A stretch of 64,000 nt of DNA from assembly GCF_900177245.1 (NCBI RefSeq), contig NZ_FXBM01000003.1, positions 186,001 to 250,000 of the forward strand, given 5' to 3'. This document shows, piece after piece, positions 1 through 8,331 of this stretch. The first letter of the stretch is position 1, and the number at the start of each line of letters is the position of its first letter. The notes below the pieces were generated by a model. The model ran no database searches, had not been told where the DNA came from, and saw only the letters and a list, made by a program, of their open reading frames with translations. The stretch is from Rathayibacter oskolensis (GTDB lineage: Bacteria > Actinomycetota > Actinomycetes > Actinomycetales > Microbacteriaceae). Both the position numbers and the translations under genes were made by a program.

Positions 1-210
1 CACCTCGGCGCCCGCCGCCGCGAGCTCCAGCGCCAGAGTCGCCGTCTTGGGCTCCAGGACGAGCACCAGGCCGATGCGCAGCCCCCGCACGCTGCCGCTC
101 TCGCGCAGCTGACCGACGACACCGCGGGTGACCGGCATGAACCGCGCGGCCCAGTCGATCTTGTCCTGCCCCTGCTGCCAGAGCGAGGCGTCGCGGATGG
201 AGGCGCTCAC
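1..210 (-). CDS. Adenosylhomocysteinase-like protein, N-terminal part (runs off left edge)
   Basis: Seventy codons are visible, starting at a GTG that overlaps the previous gene's stop (GTGA). The residues match the substrate-binding start of S-adenosylhomocysteine hydrolase: a DASLWQQGQDKIDWAARFMP stretch, then GLRIGLVLVLEPKTATLAL and AAAGAEV. In real SAHH the corresponding strand reads LHxxxxTA, and its His takes part in catalysis. Here that position is Val (LVLEPKTA), so the protein is probably not a standard hydrolase. The rest lies outside the window, so length and the NAD domain cannot be judged. Translational coupling to the neighbour suggests the two proteins work together. Confidence 0.72.
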   Translation of the reverse strand, partial: MSASIRDASLWQQGQDKIDWAARFMPVTRGVVGQLRESGSVRGLRIGLVLVLEPKTATLALELAAAGAEV

Positions 211-923
211 GCGAGCAGCTCCAGAGCGAGCGCGCGATCGGCGCGGGCGTGAAGTTCGTGAAGGGGCGCGGCGGGATCGGCGGCCGTCGCGTCGCGGAGC
301 GCGAGCGCGAAGCGGGCGCGGAGGCTCTCTCCGGTGCGCCGCGTCGACGCGTCGGCGACCTCGCGCGCCACCAGGAGGAAGGCCTCGCGGTCGGCAGTCA
401 TCAGCCGAGCGATACCGGGCCGGCCGGAGGCGGGGTCGGTCGGCGCGATGACGGTCGGAGGCTCCTCCTGCTCGCCGGCGTCGACGAGGAGGAGGGGACC
501 GCCGCCTCCGAGCGCACCGGGCGTCACCGGGTCGGCGAGCTCGCCGGTCGCGAAGGCGATCACCGCGTCGCCCAGCCGGGCGGACTCCGTGGTCGCGACG
601 TCGAGGCCCTGCTGGGCCAGCTCGACGAGAGCGACGGGGTCGTCTCCGACCACGACGACGCGGGCACCCATGGCCGCCGTGCGGGTCGCCAGCTCGGCGG
701 CGAGCCGACCCGAGCCGAGCACGGCGACGCGGGTGTGGGCGAAGGAGAGGTTGCTCGCGCTCGCCGCCGCGCGCAGGACGGCCTGGGCCCAGGCGGAGCG
801 GGTGAGCGCCGCGACCACTCGCGAGGCTTCCGTCGGTGCAGCGGCGGCGTCGGCGTCGGCCAGCCGCTCGAGCAGGAGGGATCGTTCGTGCTCGCGACGC
901 AGCGGAGTGAGGGTGGCGGACAT
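207..923 (-). CDS. Rossmann-fold protein resembling the NAD-binding domain of adenosylhomocysteinase
   Basis: This is a 238-residue protein. Residues about 45-150 follow the SAHH NAD-binding domain: a helix (SAWAQAVLRAA), a glycine loop (VAVLGSGRLA, GxGxxA), then GARVVVVGDDPVALVELAQQ and a late FATGE matching the VTATG strand of SAHH. The flanks (residues 1-40 and 165-238) are Ala/Arg-rich helices I do not recognise. There is no substrate-binding domain. The next gene begins with SAHH substrate-domain sequence and overlaps by 4 nt, so the pair looks like SAHH split and reordered. A GGAG ribosome site lies about 7 nt upstream. Function is unknown; a generic NAD-binding regulator is an alternative. 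Confidence 0.7.
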   Translation of the reverse strand: MSATLTPLRREHERSLLLERLADADAAAAPTEASRVVAALTRSAWAQAVLRAAASASNLSFAHTRVAVLGSGRLAAELATRTAAMGARVVVVGDDPVALVELAQQGLDVATTESARLGDAVIAFATGELADPVTPGALGGGGPLLLVDAGEQEEPPTVIAPTDPASGRPGIARLMTADREAFLLVAREVADASTRRTGESLRARFALALRDATAADPAAPLHELHARADRALALELLA

Positions 924-1146
924 CGGGAGCTCCAGGTGGTGGCGATCGCGCCGGGGCGGGGCCGGCGGCGGAGCGCTTCTAAGCGGTTAGCGTGTGACCA
1001 TAGTCGCGCCGTATTTCGACCGACCGCTCGTTTATTACGACGACGTGAAACATTCGCCCGTGCCGGTCGAGCAGCTGCCGAAGGCGGCGTGCCGAGACCC
1101 ACCTCGCGACGACCTCCGCCGATGCACTCCCCCTCACCCGCACGCA
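924..1146. promoter_or_regulatory. Intergenic region upstream of the SAHH-like pair
   Basis: This stretch separates the SAHH-like pair from the terminator of the ice-binding-type gene, both read leftward. It is more A/T-rich than its surroundings around 985-1050, where the promoter of the pair most likely lies. I see no clear -35/-10 pair or operator and claim nothing more. Confidence 0.3.
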
Positions 1147-1182
1147 GCGATGCACCGGACCCCTGGGGATCCGGTGCATCGC
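1147..1182 (-). terminator. Terminator hairpin after the ice-binding-type gene
   Basis: There is a perfect 13-bp inverted repeat (GCGATGCACCGGA at 1147-1159 and its complement at 1170-1182) around a 10-nt loop. It starts 17 nt after the stop codon of the leftward gene. No clear T-tract follows, which is common in high-G+C actinobacteria. Confidence 0.7.
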
Positions 1183-1199
1183 TGTCGTCAGGAGTTCGG

Positions 1200-3386
1200 T
1201 CAGCCCTTCAGGTGCTTCTCACGTCCTCGGCGCTGGGCGAGCATCAGGAGTGCAGCACCGCCGAGCAGGACGAGCATCGCGACCGATGCCGTCACGGCCA
1301 TCGACGTGCCGTCGGTGCCCGTCGAGGCGAGTCCGACCTGGGGTCCCTGCGGTCCCCGGGGTCCGGCGACGGGGACCGTCGTCGAGTCGGAGGCGGAGGG
1401 TCGCGGTCCGGCCACCGGCGGCACGGCCGTCGGCGTGCTGGTCGGCGTCACCGTCGGGGTGACCGTCGGGGTCGGCGTGGCCGTCGGCGTCACCGTCGGG
1501 GTGACCGTCGGAGTCGGCGTAGCCGTCGGGGTGACCGTCGGAGTCGGCGTAGCCGTCGGCGTCACCGTGGGCGTCGGCGTGACCGTCGGAGTCCCCGTCG
1601 GCGTGACCGTCGGCGTCGGCGTGACCGTCGGAGTCACCGTCGGCGTCACCGTCGGGGTGACCGTCGGGGTGACCGTCGGAGTCGGCGTGACCGTCGGCGT
1701 CGGCGTGGGCGTCACGGTCGGAGTCGGCGTGGGACTCGGCGTCACGGTCGGAGTCGGCGTCGGCGTCACCGTCGGTGTGACGGTCGGAGTCGGCGTCGGG
1801 GTCACCGTCGGTGTGCCCGTCGGTGTGACGGTCGGAGTCGGCGTCGGGGTCACCGTGGGCGTGACCGTCGGGGTCACCGTGGGCGTGACCGTCGGGGTCA
1901 CCGTGGGCGTGACCGTCGGGGTCACCGTGGGCGTCACCGTCGGAGTCACAGTAGGCGTCACCGTCGGGGTCACCGTGGGCGTCACCGTCGGAGTCACAGT
2001 AGGCGTCACCGTCGGAGTCACCGTGGGCGTCACCGTCGGAGTCACAGTAGGCGTCACCGTCGGAGTCACCGTGGGCGTCACCGTCGGAGTCACAGTAGGC
2101 GTCACCGTAGGCGTCACCGTGGGAGTGACGGTCGGCGTCACCGTCGGCGTGACCGTCGGGGTCACCGTGGGGGTCACCGTGGGGGTCACCGTGGGGGTCA
2201 CCGTGGGGGTCACCGTGGGGGTCACCGTGGGCGTCACAGTCGGCGTGACCGTCGGGGTCACCGTGGGCGTCACAGTCGGGGTGACCGTCGGAGTCACCGT
2301 GGGGGTGACGGTCGGAGTCACCGTCGGCGTGACCGTCGGGGTCACCGTGGGCGTGACGGTCGGGGTCACCGTGGGGGTCACAGTCGGCGTCACAGTCGGC
2401 GTCACCGTCGGGGTCACGGTAGGCGTGACCGTCGGCGTCACCGTGGGAGTGACCGTCGGCGTCACGGTCGGGGTGACCGTCGGGGTCACGGTCGGGGTGA
2501 CAGTCGGCGTCACCGTGGGAGTGACCGTCGGGGTCACAGTCGGCGTCACCGTGGGGGTGACGGTCGGCGTGACCGTCGGAGTCACGGTCGGCGTCACCGT
2601 AGGAGTGATCGTGGGCTCAGGGGTAGCGGTGCAGGCCGACGACTGGAACAGGTTGGTGTCCAGCGTCACGGCTCCGTTCCTGGCGAGCGTCCGTCCGTCG
2701 ACGGAGGCACTCGTGGTCAGGGTGATCGAGGTGAGCGCGAGGATCGAGCCCGAGAAGTCAGTCCCCGTACCGAGGGTCGCCGAGCTCCCGACCTGCCAGA
2801 ACACATTGCACGCCTGCGCTCCGTTGATGAGCGAGACCGAGCTGGCCGACCCGGTCGTCAGCGTGCTTCCCACCTGGAAGACGAAGATCGATCCGGGCGA
2901 CCCCTGCGCGTCGAGGGTGACCGTCCCCGTGATCCCGATGGGGCCGGCCGCCTTGTAGACGCCCGGCAGGAACGTGCGTCCGACCAGGTCTCCCTCGATG
3001 TCGCCGTCCGGCGCCTGGGAGGCGAGCTGGTTGTAGGCGACGACGAGGTCCGACTGCGCCTGGATCGCGATGGCGTCGGAGGCGTGGATCTCCCCGCTCA
3101 CGGTTCCCGGCGGGAACCCGGTGATCGCCGTTCCCGGGCTGACACCCAGGTCGTCGGGCAGGACGGTCGGGCCCGTGTTGGTCACGGTCGAGCCGCCGAG
3201 CACCGAGAAGTCGCCCGCCGTGCCGAGGTTCGGCGCGGTCGCCGCCTGAGCGGGCGAACCGATGATGAATCCGACGGCGAGAACGGCGATGCCCGCGGTG
3301 GCGGCGACGGCGCCTCGAGCGCCTCGCACCCCTCGGGCTCGTCGTCCGGCGCGGACGGCCGTCGAACGTTCGGTCATGTTCGGCAT
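1200..3386 (-). CDS. Secreted, wall-anchored ice-binding-like (DUF3494) protein with long TVTP repeat
   Basis: A 728-residue surface protein. Residues 1-48 are a signal peptide ending in AQA. Residues about 49-250 are a DUF3494 beta-helix domain as in type 1 ice-binding proteins ([19 protein letters not shown] near the start, [41 protein letters not shown]). About residue 258-650 is almost pure TVTP, changing to TPTP/TATP variants near the end. The C-terminus has LASTG, a hydrophobic helix and a basic tail, i.e. a sorting signal of the LAxTG type used by class E sortases; such a sortase is at 43.5 kb. ATG at 3377 is an alternative start. Ice binding itself is inferred: DUF3494 proteins also occur as adhesins. 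Confidence 0.88.
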   Translation of the reverse strand: MPNMTERSTAVRAGRRARGVRGARGAVAATAGIAVLAVGFIIGSPAQAATAPNLGTAGDFSVLGGSTVTNTGPTVLPDDLGVSPGTAITGFPPGTVSGEIHASDAIAIQAQSDLVVAYNQLASQAPDGDIEGDLVGRTFLPGVYKAAGPIGITGTVTLDAQGSPGSIFVFQVGSTLTTGSASSVSLINGAQACNVFWQVGSSATLGTGTDFSGSILALTSITLTTSASVDGRTLARNGAVTLDTNLFQSSACTATPEPTITPTVTPTVTPTVTPTVTPTVTPTVTPTVTPTVTPTVTPTVTPTVTPTVTPTVTPTVTPTVTPTVTPTVTPTVTPTVTPTVTPTVTPTVTPTVTPTVTPTVTPTVTPTVTPTVTPTVTPTVTPTVTPTVTPTVTPTVTPTVTPTVTPTVTPTVTPTVTPTVTPTVTPTVTPTVTPTVTPTVTPTVTPTVTPTVTPTVTPTVTPTVTPTVTPTVTPTVTPTVTPTVTPTVTPTVTPTVTPTVTPTVTPTVTPTVTPTPTPTVTPTGTPTVTPTPTPTVTPTVTPTPTPTVTPSPTPTPTVTPTPTPTVTPTPTVTPTVTPTVTPTVTPTVTPTPTVTPTGTPTVTPTPTVTPTATPTPTVTPTATPTPTVTPTVTPTATPTPTVTPTVTPTSTPTAVPPVAGPRPSASDSTTVPVAGPRGPQGPQVGLASTGTDGTSMAVTASVAMLVLLGGAALLMLAQRRGREKHLKG
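1437..2613 (-). repeat. 12-bp tandem repeat encoding TVTP
   Basis: Roughly 95 head-to-tail copies of a 12-bp unit (plus-strand pattern GTCACCGTCGGN with third-position changes) lie inside the ice-binding-type gene. Unit length is a multiple of three, so gain or loss of copies keeps the frame. Synonymous variation is spread in blocks, for example a GTGGGGGTCACC run near 2165-2225, as expected from repeated slippage or unequal exchange. The left end degenerates into TPTP/TATP/TGTP-coding units. Confidence 0.95.
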
Positions 3387-3612
3387 GCAAGGCCAACGAT
3401 CTGCTCACGTCAGCGTGAGCCCGTACACCCGAGGTGAGTGGCTCGAAGAGTAAGCCTGTGCGAACGCATGCGTACAGGCGCCTCGGCGGCCCTGCTTCGC
3501 GAGATCACCTGGTTCCCGCCGATGTCGTTTATATAGTGACTCTTTCGGGGGGTGCGACACCGAGCGCGGCCGCGTCGATCCTCTCCCTCGGGCCGTGTTC
3601 TAGGCTGACCGG
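3387..3612. promoter_or_regulatory. Divergent promoter region, ice-binding-type gene / LacI regulator
   Basis: This 226-nt gap lies between two divergent genes. It contains an A/T-rich block (GTTTATATAGTGA near 3527-3540) unusual for this genome, likely the -10 region for the LacI-family gene. I see no convincing palindromic operator, so regulation of the leftward gene by the LacI protein is only a possibility raised by position. Confidence 0.4.
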
Positions 3613-4611
3613 ATGTCCCCCCGGCCGCGGCGCCCCACCCTCGCCGATGTCGCACGCGCCGCGGGCACCTCGACCACCGTGGTCAGCTACGTCGTCAACG
3701 ACGGGCCCCGCCCCGTGTCGAACGAGCTCCGCTCCCGCGTCGAGGCCGCGATCGCCGAGCTCGGCTACCGCCGCAACTCCCTCGCCGAGGCGCTCAGCGT
3801 CGGTCGCTCGAACCTCGTCGGCCTCCTCGTCCCCGACTCCTCCAACGCCTTCTTCGGCGAGCTCGCCCGCCACATCGAGCACGAGGCCCGCGGCCGCTCC
3901 CTGCTGACCCTCCTCGGCAACACCGAGTACGACCCGGAGGTGGAGCGCGGCTACGAGCGCACCTTCGCCGACCTGCGCACGGCGGGCACCCTCCTCGTCA
4001 CGATCGACCCGGCGAGCGCCGCCGACTCCGGCCCCCGCGTCTTCCTGCACTCCGCCCCGCCGACCGACGCGGAGCCGAGCGTCGCGTTCGACGACGAGCA
4101 GGGCACCCGCGCGGCCGTCGAGCACCTGCTCTGGCACGGCTACGACGATCTGCACTGCGTCACCGGACCTGACGACTTCGGCCCCTCCGGTCTCCGCGCG
4201 CGCTACTGGGCCGAGGCCGTGTCCGAGGCCCTCCCGCACGGCGAGGGCCGCCTCCACCGCGTGCCGATGGACCGCGTGTCGTCCGAGCAGGCGCTCCGCC
4301 TCGTCCTGCGGACCGAGCGCCCTCGCGCTGTCTTCGCCACCACCGACGAGCATGCGCTCGCCCTGCTGCGCGCTGCGTCGCAGGAGGGGATCGACGTCCC
4401 GTCCGAGCTCGCGATCGTCGGTTTCGACGGCATCCGAGAGGCGCTCCTCGGAGGCGTCCGCGTCACGACCGTCGCCGTCCCCGTGCGCGACATGGCCCGC
4501 ATCGCCTTCGAGCTCCTCGAGGAGTCCCTCTCCGACTCCGGTCCCCGCCACGTCCTCCTGCCGACGACCCTCGTCCTCGGCGAGACCTGCGGCTGCCCGC
4601 CCCCCGCCTGA
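3613..4611 (+). CDS. LacI-family transcriptional regulator
   Basis: 332 residues, the usual length. The N-terminus (residues 8-60) is a LacI helix-turn-helix: TLADVARAAGTSTTVVSYVV followed by the hinge helix region GYRRNSLAEAL. Residues about 65-330 are a periplasmic-binding-protein-like sugar sensor (VGLLVPDSSNAFFGELAR; later VFATTDEHALALL and ELAIVGFDGI). The C-terminal LGETCGC resembles the common LacI-family ending. The effector cannot be told from sequence and there is no sugar operon next door, so the target may be the divergent surface-protein gene, itself, or a distant locus. Confidence 0.93.
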   Translation: MSPRPRRPTLADVARAAGTSTTVVSYVVNDGPRPVSNELRSRVEAAIAELGYRRNSLAEALSVGRSNLVGLLVPDSSNAFFGELARHIEHEARGRSLLTLLGNTEYDPEVERGYERTFADLRTAGTLLVTIDPASAADSGPRVFLHSAPPTDAEPSVAFDDEQGTRAAVEHLLWHGYDDLHCVTGPDDFGPSGLRARYWAEAVSEALPHGEGRLHRVPMDRVSSEQALRLVLRTERPRAVFATTDEHALALLRAASQEGIDVPSELAIVGFDGIREALLGGVRVTTVAVPVRDMARIAFELLEESLSDSGPRHVLLPTTLVLGETCGCPPPA

Positions 4612-4645
4612 CCCGTCCCGCACGCCCCGCCCCGCCCCTGCCGAG

Positions 4646-4704
4646 GGAACCCGTTCTCGCCGAGACACCACCTCCGGCGGGCCACCTCGGCGCGAACGGG
4701 TTCC
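4646..4704. terminator. Bidirectional terminator between convergent genes
   Basis: Two 19-nt arms (4646-4664 and 4686-4704) are complementary at 18 of 19 positions around a 21-nt loop. They lie between the convergent LacI gene and the oxidoreductase gene, 34 and 43 nt from their stops. Position and symmetry fit a terminator serving both strands. Confidence 0.75.
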
Positions 4705-4747
4705 TTCGACCCGCCAGTCCAGCCCCCGCGCCTGCGGGGAGCCGGGC

Positions 4748-5620
4748 TCAGCCGATCGCGGAGAGCCGGCCGATCACGCCCTCGCCCAGCCGCGCGACGT
4801 ACCCCTCCGGGTCGGGACCCTGCGGCGCCAGCTCGACCAGCGAGATCCCGAGCGCCGCGTACTCCTCCATCGCCCGGACGAAACCGTCGGGGTCGCCGAT
4901 CGGGTCGCCGCCTCCGATGATCGTCTTCGTGATCGAGTCGTAGTCGCGACCGAGATCGTCGCAGTGCCGCCGCAGCACGTCGAGCTTGTGCGCGACTCCC
5001 TCGGCACCGGTCGCGAACAGGTTGCAGGCGTCGCCGTACTCCGCGACCAGTCGCAGCGTCTTCTTCTCGCCCCCGCCGCCGATCAGGATCGGCGGACCCG
5101 GCTTCTGGATCGGCTCCGGGTGGTTGAGCGTCTCGGCCAGCTGGAAGTGCGTACCGGTGTAGGGCCCGTCGTTCTCGCTCCACATCTGCCGGCAGATCTG
5201 CAGGGTCTCCTCGAGCCGCTCGAACCGCTCCTTCAGCGCCGGGTACGGCACCCCGAGCCCGAGGTGCTCGCGCTCGTACCAGGCGGCGCCGATGCCGAGC
5301 ATCGCGCGACCGCCCGACAGCACGTCGAGCGTGGTCACGATCTTCGCGAGCAGCCCCGGGTGCCGGTAGGTCACCCCGGTCACCAGAAGCCCCAGCCGGA
5401 GGCGTTCCGTGCGGCCCGCGACGAACCCCAGCGAGGTGTATCCCTCGAGCATCGGGTCCTCACTCGTCGCGAACTGCTCCATCTGGAAGTAGTGGTCCAT
5501 CAGCGTGAACCACTCGCAGCCGATGTCCTCCGCCGTCCGCGCCGTGGCCCCGAGGATCGGAGCGATCCCCGCACTGCCGCCCGGCAGCGTGAAGTTCATG
5601 AAGTGGATGCCTACCTGCAT
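4748..5620 (-). CDS. LLM-class F420-dependent oxidoreductase
   Basis: 290 residues with the luciferase-like (alpha/beta)8 barrel of the F420-dependent subfamily. Typical pieces are the start MQVGIHFMNF, EWFTLMDHYFQM near residue 40, LGLLVTGVTYRHPGLLAKIV, GRAMLGIGAAWYEREH near 105, and KPGPPILIGGGGEKKTLRLV near 170, which in this family contacts the cofactor phosphate. Family members reduce varied substrates with F420H2; the substrate here is unknown. The gene is monocistronic or lies at the end of the leftward dnaB/S4 transcript, 154 nt downstream of the S4 gene. Confidence 0.9.
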   Translation of the reverse strand: MQVGIHFMNFTLPGGSAGIAPILGATARTAEDIGCEWFTLMDHYFQMEQFATSEDPMLEGYTSLGFVAGRTERLRLGLLVTGVTYRHPGLLAKIVTTLDVLSGGRAMLGIGAAWYEREHLGLGVPYPALKERFERLEETLQICRQMWSENDGPYTGTHFQLAETLNHPEPIQKPGPPILIGGGGEKKTLRLVAEYGDACNLFATGAEGVAHKLDVLRRHCDDLGRDYDSITKTIIGGGDPIGDPDGFVRAMEEYAALGISLVELAPQGPDPEGYVARLGEGVIGRLSAIG

Positions 5621-5774
5621 GCGTGCGCTCCTGACGTCGGTCGTCCTCCGAGCCTGTCACGCACGGGGCCGCGAACCCGCGCTCCCCCGACGCATTCCCT
5701 GCTGGACGGAGTCCCTCCTGAGCGGAGAACCCTCCTCAGGAGGGGTGCTCACTCCGGCGTCGACGCCGGGCCCC

Positions 5775-6002
5775 TCACGCACTGACGCGGAACCCGCGCC
5801 CGCCGATCCCGACGACGTCGCCGACGACCAGCTGACGCCCGCGACGCCGATCGACCTCGCCGTTCACGGTCACGAGACCGTCGGCGATCGCCTCCTTGAC
5901 CTCGCCACCGGAATCGAGGATGCCGGCGAACTTCAGGAACTGCCCGAGACGGATGGACTCGCCGCCGATCGCGACCTCCTCGACCGGAGCCGCGTCGTTC
6001 AC
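5775..6002 (-). CDS. Small S4-domain RNA-binding protein
   Basis: A 75-residue protein, GTG start, 5 nt after the dnaB stop. The body is an S4 RNA-binding fold of the YaaA/RlbA kind: IRLGQFLKFAGILDSGGEVK, then GLVTVNGEVDRRRGRQL and GDVV. The start GTG was chosen because it begins just upstream of the conserved domain and gives the usual length (70-75 residues). It is probably co-transcribed with dnaB. Family members are thought to bind structured RNA, but a specific role here is not known. Confidence 0.87.
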   Translation of the reverse strand: MNDAAPVEEVAIGGESIRLGQFLKFAGILDSGGEVKEAIADGLVTVNGEVDRRRGRQLVVGDVVGIGGRGFRVSA

Positions 6003-6007
6003 GGGCG

Positions 6008-7393
6008 TCACACCGCCGGGATGTCGGCGAACCGCGAGAAGTGCCCGTGGAAGCCCACGGTCACCGTGCGCGTCGGTCCGTTGCGGTGCTTGGCCACGAT
6101 CAGGTCGGCCTCTCCTGCGCGCGGGTTGTCCTTCTCGTAGGCGCTCTCGCGGTGCAGGAGGATCACCATGTCGGCGTCCTGCTCGATCGAGCCGGACTCG
6201 CGGAGGTCGGAGATCGCCGGGAGCTTGTCGGCGCGCTGCTCCGGACCTCGGTTCAGCTGCGACAGAGCGATGACCGGCACCTGCAGCTCCTTCGCGAGGA
6301 GCTTCAGCGCACGGGAGAACTCCGAGACCTCCTGCTGGCGGCTCTCGACCTTCTTGCCCGAGGTCATCAGCTGCAGGTAGTCGATGACGACCATCTTGAG
6401 CCCCACGCGCTGCTTCAGCCGACGGCACTTGGCCCGGATCTCGACCAGCGTCATGTTCGGCGAGTCGTCGATGTAGAGCGGGGCGTCGTTGATCCGGCCC
6501 CGGGTGGAGGCGATCGTCGTCCAGTCGCGGGCGTCGACGGTGCCCTTGCGCATGTGCTGCAGCGGCACCGACGCCTCGGCCGAGAGCAAACGCATCGCGA
6601 TCTCGCTGCGCCCCATCTCGAGCGAGAAGAAGATCGTGGCCATGTCGTGCTTGATCGCCGCCGCGCGGGCGAAGTCGAGCGCGAGCGTCGACTTTCCGAG
6701 GGCGGGTCGCGCGGCGACGATGATCATCTGACCGGGGTGGAAGCCGTTGGTCAGATCGTCGAGGTCGGCGAATCCGGTGGGCACGCCGGTGAAGGCGCCG
6801 CCCTTGTGCGCGGCCGCCTCGATCTCGTCGATGGCCACGGTGACCGCGTCGGTCAGCGGCACGTAGTCCTCGGCCGTCTCGGTGCCGGTGACGTTGTAGA
6901 TCTCGGCCTGCGCGGTGTTGACGAGGTCGAGGACCTCGCCCTCGCCCTGGTAGCCCATCTGCGCGATGCGGGTGCCCGCCTCCACCAGCCGGCGGAGCAG
7001 GGCGCGCTCGGCCACGATCGAGGCGTAGTACCCGGCGTTGGCCGCCGTCGGCACCATGCTCGTGAGTGTGTGCAGGTAGTCGGCGCCACCCGCGCGCTGC
7101 AGCTCGCCCTGCTTGGTCAGCTCGTCGGTGACGGCGATGACGTCGGTCGGCTCGCCGTGCGAGTACAGCGCCAGGATCGCGTCGAAGACGATCTCGTGCT
7201 TCGGGATGTAGAAGTCGGTGCCCTTGACGCTCTCGACGACGTCGGCGACCGCGTCCTTCGAGAGCAGCATGCCGCCGAGGGCCGACTGCTCGGCCAGAAG
7301 GTCGTGCGGAGGCGTCCGCTCGTTCGTCCGGGGCGAGTCGCCCCGCCCGTCGCGTCCGTCCGAACCGGGAACCGCCAGGTGCGCGATCGTCAT
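6008..7393 (-). CDS. dnaB: Replicative DNA helicase DnaB
   Basis: 461 residues. The N-terminal domain (PHDLLAEQSALGGMLLSKDA) is followed by the RecA-like C-terminal motor with Walker A ARPALGKSTLALD and the FFSLEMGRSEIAMRL helix; KMVVIDYLQLM is the Walker B region, and the end shows SGSIEQDADMVILLHRE. DnaB is the hexameric fork helicase. The ATG at 7393 is preceded by AGGAGG at good spacing; an upstream extension in frame lacks such a site. No intein interrupts the gene, although actinobacterial dnaB often has one. The helicase loader DciA is also in this window. Upstream lies an unusual cluster of DnaA-box-like sites. Confidence 0.97.
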   Translation of the reverse strand: MTIAHLAVPGSDGRDGRGDSPRTNERTPPHDLLAEQSALGGMLLSKDAVADVVESVKGTDFYIPKHEIVFDAILALYSHGEPTDVIAVTDELTKQGELQRAGGADYLHTLTSMVPTAANAGYYASIVAERALLRRLVEAGTRIAQMGYQGEGEVLDLVNTAQAEIYNVTGTETAEDYVPLTDAVTVAIDEIEAAAHKGGAFTGVPTGFADLDDLTNGFHPGQMIIVAARPALGKSTLALDFARAAAIKHDMATIFFSLEMGRSEIAMRLLSAEASVPLQHMRKGTVDARDWTTIASTRGRINDAPLYIDDSPNMTLVEIRAKCRRLKQRVGLKMVVIDYLQLMTSGKKVESRQQEVSEFSRALKLLAKELQVPVIALSQLNRGPEQRADKLPAISDLRESGSIEQDADMVILLHRESAYEKDNPRAGEADLIVAKHRNGPTRTVTVGFHGHFSRFADIPAV

Positions 7394-7586
7394 GCTTCGC
7401 CTCCTCCTGTCGGGTGCCTCGCGGAACGGGTGAGCGTCTCGGCGGAGCCGTGATCGCGAGCGTCGGGTCCGGTCTACCAGCGACCTCCGACAGCGCACGC
7501 GCCGGTCGTCCCGAACGCCTGTCCCGCTCCCCTCGCGGGGCGCTGCGCCACCCTACGGACCACGCGACACCACGGTCAAACCAGCC
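7394..7586. promoter_or_regulatory. dnaB upstream leader
   Basis: This is the first part of the long gap between dnaB and rplI. Apart from the dnaB ribosome site (AGGAGG near 7404) I see no coding potential and no certain promoter. The dnaB promoter must lie here or within the DnaA-box-rich stretch beyond it. Confidence 0.35.
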
Positions 7587-7798
7587 TGTGGAGAGAACTG
7601 TGGAGAACGGACCGGAAACGCCGCGTGCTCTGTGGGCAACATGTGGACAACCCTGTGGGAACAGCGGCCGAGGAGAACTTTTTCCGGGCTCCTGACCAGC
7701 ACTTTCCTCCTCTCCACAGGTGTGTGTGGAAAAGAGTCTCCAGACCACGTTGAAGGTTGCTGTCGGGAAAGGGTGTATGTGGATGAAGCTGTGGAGAA
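7587..7798. promoter_or_regulatory. Cluster of DnaA-box-like sites upstream of dnaB
   Basis: Nine 9-mers of the NNNNCCACA type occur in 212 nt: one perfect TTGTCCACA (7642-7650, minus strand), two TTCTCCACA (7599-7607, 7790-7798), TTTTCCACA (7725-7733), TCATCCACA (7778-7786), TTGCCCACA (7631-7639), GTTCCCACA (7654-7662), and two CTCTCCACA (7587-7595 and 7710-7718, the latter on the plus strand). Eight of nine point the same way. The stretch is also locally A/T-rich. It may allow DnaA to control dnaB or titrate DnaA; binding is not proven. Confidence 0.7.
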
Positions 7799-7810
7799 CT
7801 GAACGACGAA

Positions 7811-7850
7811 GGGCGGTGCGGCAGGGCCCGGAAGCCCCACCGCACCGCCC
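7811..7850 (-). terminator. Terminator after rplI
   Basis: A perfect 11-bp inverted repeat (GGGCGGTGCGG at 7811-7821, complement at 7840-7850) with an 18-nt loop lies 20 nt past the rplI stop and ends the rpsF-ssb-rpsR-rplI transcript. Confidence 0.8.
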
Positions 7851-7870
7851 TCAGCGGCAGTCTCGCGACC

Positions 7871-8323
7871 TTACTTGGCCGCGACCACCTGCAGCTTCAC
7901 CGTGGCCTGGATGTCGTCGCGAAGACGCACCACGGCCTCGTGCTCGCCGACCGTCTTGATCGCGTTCGCGATGACGATCTTGCGCTTGTCGAGATCGCCG
8001 AAGCCGGCCGCTGCCACCGCGGAGGCGACATCGGACGTCTTCACCGAACCGAAGAGGCGGCCGTCCTTGCCGGCCTTGACCGTCAGCTTCACCCGGTTGG
8101 CCTCGAGGACCTGCTTGGTGTGCTGCGCCTCCTCGATGGTCTTGTGCTCACGAGCGGCACGAGCGGTCTTGATCTGCTCGACCTGCTTCTCGCCGCCGCG
8201 CGACCACGCGACGCCGAAGCCCTGCGGGATGAGGTAGTTGCGGGCGTACCCGTTCTTGACGTCGACGACGTCGCCGGCGGAGCCGAGACCGTCGACCTCG
8301 TGGGTCAGGATGACCTTGGACAT
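7871..8323 (-). CDS. rplI: 50S ribosomal protein L9
   Basis: 150 residues, full length. The N-terminal domain ([20 protein letters not shown], then [13 protein letters not shown]) is the rRNA-binding L9 signature; a long helix and a C-terminal domain ([16 protein letters not shown]) follow. L9 binds 23S rRNA and reaches across neighbouring ribosomes. It is the last gene of the rpsF-ssb-rpsR-rplI operon, 8 nt after rpsR, and is followed by a clear terminator. Confidence 0.98.
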   Translation of the reverse strand: MSKVILTHEVDGLGSAGDVVDVKNGYARNYLIPQGFGVAWSRGGEKQVEQIKTARAAREHKTIEEAQHTKQVLEANRVKLTVKAGKDGRLFGSVKTSDVASAVAAAGFGDLDKRKIVIANAIKTVGEHEAVVRLRDDIQATVKLQVVAAK

Positions 8324-8331
8324 ACCGTTAC

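Noticed and set aside
1437-2613. CRISPR array
   Set aside because: The repeats are contiguous 12-bp coding units without unique spacers.
994-2958. Long plus-strand frame encoding GVTVGVTV repeats
   Set aside because: It is the exact antisense of the TVTP repeat of the leftward surface-protein gene, which has a signal peptide, a known domain and a sorting signal.
249-3437. 1062-residue plus-strand Arg/Gly/His-rich frame
   Set aside because: A third-position GC shadow running through two real genes and the gaps between them, with low-complexity composition.
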